From Stutzerimonas stutzeri (lineage in GTDB: Bacteria; Pseudomonadota; Gammaproteobacteria; Pseudomonadales; Pseudomonadaceae), in the NCBI GenBank assembly GCA_019056435.1, contig CP077641.1:1-64000 (forward strand): DNA of 64,000 nucleotides, given 5' to 3'. Position numbers and translations under genes: made by a program. Position 1 is the stretch's first letter. Every line of letters starts with the position of its first letter. Below the pieces are notes generated by a model that was not told the origin of the DNA, did not search any database, and was given only the letters and a program-made list of their open reading frames with translations. This document shows, in pieces, positions 58,158 to 64,000 of this stretch.

Positions 58158-58334
58158 GTGATCGTTCAACCGCTCGAGCCTCTCCGCCTGCTGATCTTCG
58201 CCAACCTGACCATGCTCGTCGGCCTCGTCCTGCTCCTGCTTGGTATCGCCAATACCTATGTGCTGGATCGCCAGCTGACGCTCGGCCTGGTTGTCGCCAG
58301 CCATGCTCTGGTGATTCTCGGTCCGACCGGCTGA
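58158..58334 (+). CDS. Small two-helix membrane protein, interrupted by TGA
   Basis: Reading from a GTG at 58158 gives 58 residues: VIVQPLEPLRLLIFANLTML, then VGLVLLLLGIANTYVL and LTLGLVVASHALVILGPTG, followed by TGA at 58332-58334. The same frame continues as KVGYVMRLAAQRQIGLSA to a second stop at 58389-58391. This looks like the natural tail of the protein, as small Pseudomonas membrane proteins of this type end with a GPT-LKxGYVMRLxAQ segment. Two compensating run errors (CC to C, AA to AAA) at 58331-58336 would restore GPTGLKVGYV. It may be PpyR-like, which I cannot confirm. Confidence 0.5.
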   Translation: MIVQPLEPLRLLIFANLTMLVGLVLLLLGIANTYVLDRQLTLGLVVASHALVILGPTG

Positions 58335-58414
58335 AAGGTCGGCTACGTCATGCGCCTGGCGGCGCAGCGCCAGATAGGGCTGTCGGCCTGAAGTAATCAG
58401 TAATAAAAAGTTGG

Positions 58415-58444
58415 ACGAATAGTTATACAGCTATAACTGTTCGT
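58415..58444. promoter_or_regulatory. AT-rich 30-bp inverted repeat
   Basis: ACGAATAGTTATA at 58415-58427 and TATAACTGTTCGT at 58432-58444 pair at 12 of 13 positions around the loop CAGC. The surrounding 58380-58620 stretch is notably AT-rich for this genome and precedes the KGG-repeat gene. It could be an operator or a terminator for the small membrane protein gene. The rest of the 58335-58625 gap holds only the tail of that frame and no other supported gene. Confidence 0.5.
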
Positions 58445-58625
58445 ATTAGTTTGCCGTTTCGCTGTCATAACAAAATGCCATGCATCATTAATGTGAGCTT
58501 TTACCATTCGTCTGCCGCTTGTTCGCAACAGGAAACTCCTACGCGCAAAGTCCTCTCTGAAAACGTGAAGGCTGAGGAAAGTTGTCCAGCCCCGCAGAAG
58601 TCTGTATCCATTGAGGAGAAATGAC

Positions 58626-58802
58626 ATGGCGAACAAAAATCCTGGCAACTTTGCAAACGACCGCGAAAAAGCCTCTGAAGCAGGCAAGAAAGGCGGCCAC
58701 AACAGCGGAGGCAACTTCGCCAACGACCGCGAAAAGGCATCTGAAGCTGGCCGCAAGGGCGGGCAGAACAGCCACGGCGGTGGTCGTAGCAGCAATAGCT
58801 GA
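58626..58802 (+). CDS. KGG-repeat stress-induced protein, YciG/con-10-like
   Basis: The 58-residue, highly hydrophilic protein has two near-identical repeats: GNFANDREKASEAGKKGG (residues 6-23) and GNFANDREKASEAGRKGG (28-45). The tail is rich in glycine and serine. This is the KGG/con-10 family, stationary-phase or stress-induced proteins of unknown mechanism. GAGGAG lies upstream of the ATG, and an excellent intrinsic terminator follows 14 bases after the stop, so the gene is a single-cistron unit. Confidence 0.9.
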   Translation: MANKNPGNFANDREKASEAGKKGGHNSGGNFANDREKASEAGRKGGQNSHGGGRSSNS

Positions 58803-58815
58803 ATGAAGCTATTGG

Positions 58816-58849
58816 AAAAAGGCAAAGGCATGTCCTTTGCCTTTTTTTA
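58816..58849 (+). terminator. Intrinsic terminator of the KGG-repeat gene
   Basis: AAAAAGGCAAAGG at 58816-58828 pairs with CCTTTGCC and the following T run (58834-58848) around CATGT. It is a strong hairpin with a seven-T tail directly behind the stress gene. Confidence 0.9.
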
Positions 58850-58970
58850 TGGGTAACTCGTTAACTTTCTTATAAAGCTCACCTGCAACTAACGGATTCG
58901 AAGTAATTATTGAAATCCACACTTCGAACCCTATTCAGTGTGTACCGAAATTATCAGGGAGGCATCGCGC

Positions 58971-59141
58971 ATGACCGACCGAAGCGTTCCGCCCAGTCCC
59001 GGCGACCAGGCCCCACCCGGCACGCCTGGGACCGGCGAAAACATCTGCCCGGCCTGTCACGGAAGCGGCCGTATCGACACCCAGGCGTGCCAAAACTGTG
59101 GTGGGACCGGTAAGGTAGTCGAAGGCATCGGCGGCGCCTGA
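58971..59141 (+). CDS. Small DnaJ-type zinc finger protein
   Basis: The 56-residue protein from the ATG at 58971 (GGGAGG upstream) has a proline-rich start (MTDRSVPPSPGDQAPPGTPG) and two CxxCxGxG motifs: CPACHGSGRI and CQNCGGTGKV. Four cysteines would bind one zinc as in DnaJ zinc-binding repeats. Small proteins of this kind occur alone in pseudomonads; the function is unknown. It ends 27 bases before pncB and may be co-transcribed with it. Confidence 0.8.
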   Translation: MTDRSVPPSPGDQAPPGTPGTGENICPACHGSGRIDTQACQNCGGTGKVVEGIGGA

Positions 59142-59168
59142 AGCTGCCACGGACCCAGGAGCACCCCA

Positions 59169-60365
59169 ATGAGCGTCAGCGCGTTTTCCGAGCGGATCAT
59201 CCAGAGCCTGATGGATACCGATTACTACAAGCTGACGATGATGCAGGCCGTGCTGCACCACTACCCCAACGCCGAGGTCGAGTGGGCTTTCCGCAGCCGT
59301 TCGGAAGAAGATCTTTCACCCTACCTCGGTGCCATCCGCGAGCAGATGGAAGCGCTGGCCGAGTTGCGGTTCGAGCCAGCGGAACTGGCGTTCCTCGAAC
59401 GCATTCCCTACATGCAGCCGGATTTCATCCGCTTTCTCGGCCTGTTCCGCTTCGACCCCCGCTACGTCCGAGTCGAACTCGAGGACGGTGAGCTGGTGGT
59501 GTATCTGCGCGGCCCCTGGTTGCACGTCATCCTGTTCGAAGTGCCGCTGCTGGCGATTATCAGCGAGGTACGAAACCGGGTTCGCTATCCGCAGGTCACG
59601 CTGGAGCAGGCCGAAGCCCGCCTCGAGGAAAAGCTCGAATGGTTGCGCCAGGAAGCCAGCGAGGCCGAGCTCGCCGGCTTCAACCTGGCCGACTTCGGCA
59701 CCCGGCGACGCTTTTCCTTCGCCGTGCAGGCCCGCGTGGTGGAGCGGCTGAAAGCCGACTTCCCGGCAATTTCGTCGGCACCAGCAACGTCCACCTCGCG
59801 CGCACGCTGAACCTCAAGCCCATGGGCACCATGGCCCACGAATGGATCATGGCGCACCAGCAGCTCGGCCCGCGGCTGATCGACAGCCAGAGCGCTGCGC
59901 TGGACTGCTGGGCGCGCGAATACCGCGGCGCATTGGGCATTGCCATCACCGATTGCGTCACCATGGATGCCTTCATGGCCGACTTCGATCTGTATCTGGC
60001 CAAGCTGTTCGACGGGCTACGTCACGACTCTGGGGGACCCCGTCGAATGGGCCGAAAAGGCCATCGCGCACTACAAGCGGCTGGGCATCGACCCGATGAC
60101 CCGACAGCTGGTGTTCTCCGACGGTCTGGATTTTCGCAAGGCGCTGGGCATCTACCGGGCGCTGCTCGGGCGCAGCAACACCAGCTACGGCATCGGCACC
60201 CAGCTGACCTGCGACATCCCGGGCGTCGAGCCGACCAACATGGTCATCAAGATGACCAGCTGCAATGGCCAACCGGTGGCCAAGATTTCCGATTCGCCCG
60301 GCAAGACCATGTGCCGAGACGAAGCCTTCGTCGCCTACCTCAAGCACGTCTTCGGCGTGAAATGA
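59169..60365 (+). CDS. pncB: Nicotinate phosphoribosyltransferase, two frameshifts
   Basis: The reconstructed 398-residue enzyme makes nicotinate mononucleotide from nicotinate, PRPP and ATP in the NAD salvage pathway. Motifs are [43 protein letters not shown] (with the PncB FGTRRR signature), [27 protein letters not shown] (active-site His) and [16 protein letters not shown] is missing near 59766 (DFPGNFVG) and an extra G lies in GGGGG near 60031. AGGAG is seven bases before the ATG. It is convergent with the diguanylate cyclase gene three bases downstream. Confidence 0.93.
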
Positions 60366-60368
60366 GCC

Positions 60369-61561
60369 TCAGGCGTGCGAAGGCGGCTCGGCCAGGGCGG
60401 TGCCGTCTTCGCCGCCGGTGCACAGGCGGTTGCGACCGCTCGCCTTGGCCAGGTGCATCCGGCGGTCGGCCAGCGCCATCAGCTCTGCCGAGGACTCGGT
60501 GAAATCGCGACACCGTTCGGCCAGCCCGATGCTGGCGGTCAGCGGCGTACCATCGGGCCGCACCCCCAGCCCACGGCGCACCATACGGTCGAGCACCAGC
60601 CGGGCCTGGTCCATGTCGGTATCCGGCATGATGATCACGAAGGCCTCCCCACCCCAGCGCAGCACGCTGTCAGTGCTGCGCAGCGTGGCCAGCAGGTGGC
60701 GGCCGAACTCACGCAGGACAGCGTCGCCAGCTTCGTGGCCGAATCGGTGGTTGATCGCCTTGAAGTGGTCCAGGTCGAGCAAGGCGACAGCGAGCCCCGT
60801 ATCGTGCCGGCGAGAGGTATCCCACTGCAGCTGCAGGATCTCCTGGCCGCTTGCTCTGGCGAAGGTGCCGGTCAGCGGATCACGGATGGCCTGGCGTACC
60901 AGCACGATCATGAAGGCGAGCTGGCTCAGGCTGGCCAGTGCCGTCACGCCGGCGATCAGCAACGCCAGCCAGAAGACCGCGGCGAACGACGGCCAGTCCA
61001 GGGTCGCCCAGCTCAGATAAGCGGCCACCGCCTGCGCCAGCAGCAGCGCGCTGGCGAGCACGGCGTTTTCCAGCAGCGTCAAGGGAAAGATCGCGAGGCC
61101 AGCCATCAGTAATAAGGGCAAAAGGCATAGCCGGCGGCGGCAACCGTCGACAGCTCGGTCAGTTGATAGCCGCCGAGCAGCGTATGCGAAGCGATGTAGA
61201 ACAAGGTCGGGATGGCAAAGAGGCAAGCCACCGCCCGATAAGCGCCGTACAGGCTGCCGTTGGGCCGGTGCAGGAGCAGCAAACAGGCGAACGCCGCACA
61301 GGCCAGCAGGCGAAAGGTCACCAGGCTCAACCACAGCGGATACGGGAAGACCATCAGGTCCACGAGCCCCCAAATGGGCGTCAGCACGGCGAACAGGAAG
61401 GCAAGCAGCCGCACCCGATTAACGATCAGCGTCGCGCGTCTTTGGGTCAGCAGCATCGAATGTCGATGGGGCAGGAGCAGCTTGACCAGTTCCTCGGCCC
61501 GCAGCTCGCTGGGCAGCAACGTCGCCAGACGGCCCCGCAGAAGGTCGATCAGTGAAGGCAT
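60369..61561 (-). CDS. Membrane GGDEF-domain protein with GGEAF motif, one frameshift
   Basis: The reconstructed protein of about 397 residues starts [20 protein letters not shown]. It has about six transmembrane segments ([74 protein letters not shown]) and a cytoplasmic GGDEF domain ([67 protein letters not shown]). The signature reads GGEAF rather than GG[DE]EF, so activity is uncertain. No RxxD inhibitory site was seen before it. A C is missing near 61114, splitting the membrane part from the catalytic part. Confidence 0.85.
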
Positions 61562-61920
61562 TGTTCTCGTTACCTGAAAGCGCGTCATGCGGCCAGCCAC
61601 ACTGCTGGAAGCGGCGGATACTATCACTTTGACACTGACGCGGTTTGGGGCCATGGCCCGGCACCATCCGTCGGCGCACCCGGTCGACTGGCGCGCACTA
61701 CCTTAACGACCGCTCACGCCAATACCGCAGTGTCTATTCTGATTTTTCGGAGTCCGTCGGGAATTGGTCGATGGACGGCGCCCACTCGTTCCTTCGAGGG
61801 ACAGCGCCAACGCCCAAAATGCCGCTAAAGAGCGCTTATCGATCGCCCTGTTCACCGTTAGCGTGAATGGCGACGCTCAAGACGTCCGGCCCACAAGAAC
61901 AACAATACGGAGACCGCCAC
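61562..61920. other. Upstream region between divergent GGDEF and EstA genes
   Basis: This 359-base gap should carry both promoters. An AT-rich patch at 61735-61752 (TATTCTGATTTTTCGG) may belong to the esterase promoter. No gene or strong secondary structure was recognised. An in-frame ATG at 61867 for the esterase lacks a ribosome-binding site. Confidence 0.35.
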
Positions 61921-63837
61921 GTGCCCAACGCACTCAAGCCTCTTGCTTTCGTCATCGCTGCCACCCTGCCGCTCGCAGCGGCTGCCGACAGCAGCCCCTA
62001 TAGCCAATTCGTCAACTTCGGCGACTCGCTCAGCGACGCCGGCAACTTTCCGGATGTCGGCAGCCCCCTGCTAGGTGGCAATCCGACTGGCGGCCTTCGC
62101 TTCACCAACCGTACCGGGCCTACTTACGCTGCGAACAACACGGAGTACTTCGGTCAGGTTGTTACCCAGGTACTCGCAGGCCGTTTGGGCCTTCAGTCGC
62201 TGCCCTCTACACCGCTATTGCCAGAGCTGCTCACCGGAAACGCCGACGGTACCAACTACGCCGTCGGGGGTTACCGAACGGATCAGATCCTCGCCTCGAT
62301 CAATGACCGCTCGACGGTCGAGGCGAATGGGCTGTCGCGAAGCCGCCTGGGTTATCTGGTGGAAAACCCTCGGGTCGACCCCAACGGCTTGTACTACCTC
62401 AACGGCGGTGCGAACGACATATTCCAGCTCGTCCAGAATGGCCGCCCCGTCACCATGGCGCAGGCGGCCGACAATATGGTCCAGGCCGTCGAGGCGCTAC
62501 AGCTCGCCGGCGCGCGTTACATAGTGGTGTCGGATCTGCCTAATGTCGGCGATACGCCACTGGGCAACAGCCTGCCCGGACTCGGCGCCCTGCTCAACGG
62601 ACTGAGCGATGAATTCAACGATGAAATGGCCGCCGGGTTGCAGGCGCAGGGCGGCAATTACGTGTTGCTGAACAACCGATTGCTGCTCTCCGAAATCCGC
62701 GCCGATCTCGCGCTCTACGGCTTCGACCCCACGATCGACCAGACGGCCGTGTGCTTCAGCGGTGACGGCTGTACACCGGACCCGACCTACGGGCTCGGCA
62801 GTGCCGCGGCCGACCCGAGTCGCCTGCTGTTCAACGACGCGGTGCATCCAACCACGGCGGTCCACCAAATCAGTGCGGACTACATCTACTCGATCCTCGA
62901 GGCGCCGGCCCAGGTCTCCCTGCTTCCTGAAATGGGCCGGGCTGCCCTCAGCAATCACTGGCAGATGCTCGATACCGAGTTGGCTGTGCAGCGCGCCAAT
63001 CGCCAGGCGATCGGCAGTTGGAGAGCCTTTGTCCAGGGCGACTACAGCCGTTCGGAATACGATGGGTTCGGCGGTGGCGATGGCAAGCGCCCGGCACTCA
63101 CGGTCGGATTCACCCACCGCCTGAACGAGGCATGGCTGTTCGGAGCGGGCCTCGGCGTTGCCGAGAACTCACTCACGCTCGGCGATGCCGATTCCGACTT
63201 CGACATGCGCAGCTACCTGGGCACAATCATGGCCGGCTATCAACAGGATCGCCTGTTCGCGCAGATCGCAGTCAGCGCCGGCTATCTCGATTACGACTCG
63301 CTGAACCGCCGCTTCGCGCTAGGTGTAGCCGAGCGCACCGAGAAGGGCAGTACAGAGGGGACGCTTTGGGGCGTAGCAGGCAAGACCGGCTTCAACCTGA
63401 TGCAGCCCGGCGACGCCCTGACGTTCGGTCCCTTCATCGGCGCCAGCTATCAGAAAATCGAAGTGGACGGCTACCGCGAGGATGGCGCCAGCGCGACAGC
63501 GCTGACTTTCGACGACCAGTCGCTGAAATCGCTGCGTCTCTCGGCGGGCCTGTTCGGTGAATACGCACTGACTGGGCGAACCCAGCTGTTCGGCGAGGTC
63601 GCACGAGAAGTCGAGCGGGAGGATGACGATCGGGAGGACCTGCGCCTGTCCCTGAACAGCGTGGCCGGCAACAGTTTCGAACTGCCGGGCGCAGTGCGGA
63701 CTGGCGACCAGACGCGCTTCAAACTGGGTCTGGCGCATCAATTGACCGACGGCATCAGCCTGCGTGCGAACTATCACTACATCGGCAACGACAACCGCAA
63801 CCACGGCATCGGTCTGTCGCTCGCGGTCGATCTGTAA
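61921..63837 (+). CDS. estA: EstA-type GDSL autotransporter esterase
   Basis: The 638-residue outer-membrane esterase is read from a GTG at 61921, because GGAG lies nine bases upstream and the signal peptide (MPNALKPLAFVIAATLPLAA, cleaved before DSSPYS) starts there. The passenger is a GDSL hydrolase: block I FVNFGDSLSDAGN with the catalytic Ser, GGANDIFQL (block III) and DAVHPTTAVH with Asp and His. The C-terminal 270 residues form the 12-strand autotransporter barrel (WRAFVQGDYSRSEYDGF to GIGLSLAVDL). P. aeruginosa EstA, of similar length, affects rhamnolipid production and motility (established knowledge). A strong terminator follows. Confidence 0.93.
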   Translation: MPNALKPLAFVIAATLPLAAAADSSPYSQFVNFGDSLSDAGNFPDVGSPLLGGNPTGGLRFTNRTGPTYAANNTEYFGQVVTQVLAGRLGLQSLPSTPLLPELLTGNADGTNYAVGGYRTDQILASINDRSTVEANGLSRSRLGYLVENPRVDPNGLYYLNGGANDIFQLVQNGRPVTMAQAADNMVQAVEALQLAGARYIVVSDLPNVGDTPLGNSLPGLGALLNGLSDEFNDEMAAGLQAQGGNYVLLNNRLLLSEIRADLALYGFDPTIDQTAVCFSGDGCTPDPTYGLGSAAADPSRLLFNDAVHPTTAVHQISADYIYSILEAPAQVSLLPEMGRAALSNHWQMLDTELAVQRANRQAIGSWRAFVQGDYSRSEYDGFGGGDGKRPALTVGFTHRLNEAWLFGAGLGVAENSLTLGDADSDFDMRSYLGTIMAGYQQDRLFAQIAVSAGYLDYDSLNRRFALGVAERTEKGSTEGTLWGVAGKTGFNLMQPGDALTFGPFIGASYQKIEVDGYREDGASATALTFDDQSLKSLRLSAGLFGEYALTGRTQLFGEVAREVEREDDDREDLRLSLNSVAGNSFELPGAVRTGDQTRFKLGLAHQLTDGISLRANYHYIGNDNRNHGIGLSLAVDL

Positions 63838-63867
63838 ACCAATCCTCGTTTGGCTTGCCTTGCCCGG

Positions 63868-63898
63868 CCGCTACGCCTCGCTGCGTAGCGGTTTTTTT
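63868..63898 (+). terminator. Intrinsic terminator after the esterase gene
   Basis: CCGCTACGC at 63868-63876 and GCGTAGCGG at 63883-63891 form a perfect 9-bp stem with a six-base loop, followed by seven Ts. It ends 3 bases before the stop of the opposite-strand gene and may also shield that gene from read-through. Confidence 0.93.
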
Positions 63899-63900
63899 CG

Positions 63901-64000
63901 TCAGCGCTGTTGCTGCAGGTTGGCGATCTGGCTCTGCAACGTATTGATGCTGCGGGTCATCTGAGCGCGGAAGGCATCGAATTCGCCGGTGTTCACCCCC
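63901..64000 (-). CDS. C-terminus of an unidentified protein, truncated by window edge
   Basis: The minus strand from 64000 reads GVNTGEFDAFRAQMTRSINT then LQSQIANLQQQR and stops at 63901-63903. The heptad-like spacing of leucine, isoleucine and glutamine suggests a short coiled-coil tail. Only 32 codons are visible; the family cannot be told. Its convergent position with the esterase and the intervening terminator support that it is a real gene end. Confidence 0.5.
   Translation of the reverse strand, partial: GVNTGEFDAFRAQMTRSINTLQSQIANLQQQR

Overview
The window looks like chromosome of a high-GC gammaproteobacterium in the Pseudomonadaceae, most likely the Pseudomonas stutzeri (Stutzerimonas) group. 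This is inferred from the GC-rich codon use, the EstA-type autotransporter esterase, the LysR-gcl-hyi-glxR-ttuD-pykF-urea transporter order familiar from Pseudomonas putida, the REP-type intergenic palindromes and the PA2169-type four-helix protein. No rRNA, tRNA, CRISPR array, transposase or prophage was recognised.

Layout. 1-4.1 kb: an AtuA-like (DUF1446) gene, a LysR regulator, a short-chain dehydrogenase (SDR) and an AraC regulator, all broken by many small indels. 4.2-6.2 kb: a lower-GC PAAR / glycine-zipper protein / DUF7079 cassette on the minus strand, probably a type VI secretion effector-immunity module. 6.3-9.4 kb: WecG-type glycosyltransferase, SDR and ABC1/UbiB kinase. 9.8-14.7 kb: a double-domain KaiC-like ATPase overlapping a hybrid histidine kinase, then an SGNH-like exported protein. 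14.9-18.5 kb: an NMT1-type ABC transporter, a REPIN array and a zinc nucleoside deaminase. 18.6-21 kb: SDR, AraC and a DUF2383 protein.

21.1-34.2 kb is the most coherent block, a complete hydroxamate siderophore locus. On the plus strand are ferric-siderophore reductase and ABC import genes (fhuF-fhuC-fhuB-fhuD-like). Convergent to them on the minus strand are alcA-like N-hydroxylase, MFS exporter, alcB-like acyltransferase, alcC-like NIS synthetase, an AlcE-like Rieske oxygenase and a TonB-dependent receptor. Fur-box-like sites lie at both outer promoters. The Rieske gene suggests an alcaligin-like hydroxylated macrocycle.

34.2-48.9 kb: GAF-EAL phosphodiesterase, TAXI-type TRAP transporter, a ~578-bp element with inverted ends, an acyl-CoA ligase divergent from an EmrAB/OMF-type efflux operon with a perfect palindromic operator between them, a PepSY reductase-like membrane protein, a DUF2946-like protein and exonuclease III. 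48.9-57.7 kb: LysR regulator divergent from the glyoxylate-to-pyruvate pathway (Gcl, Hyi, GlxR, TtuD, PykF) and a urea transporter. 57.7-61.6 kb: small stress-type proteins, PncB and a diguanylate cyclase-like protein. 61.9-63.8 kb: the EstA-like autotransporter.

Important caveat: about 26 single-base frameshifts interrupt 18 otherwise intact genes between 4 and 61 kb, nearly all by loss or gain of one base in a short C or G run. Gene spans below are given for the reconstructed full-length genes, and these frameshifts are probably base-calling errors rather than real pseudogenes. The first 3.3 kb is far worse and may be either genuinely decayed or poor terminal sequence.
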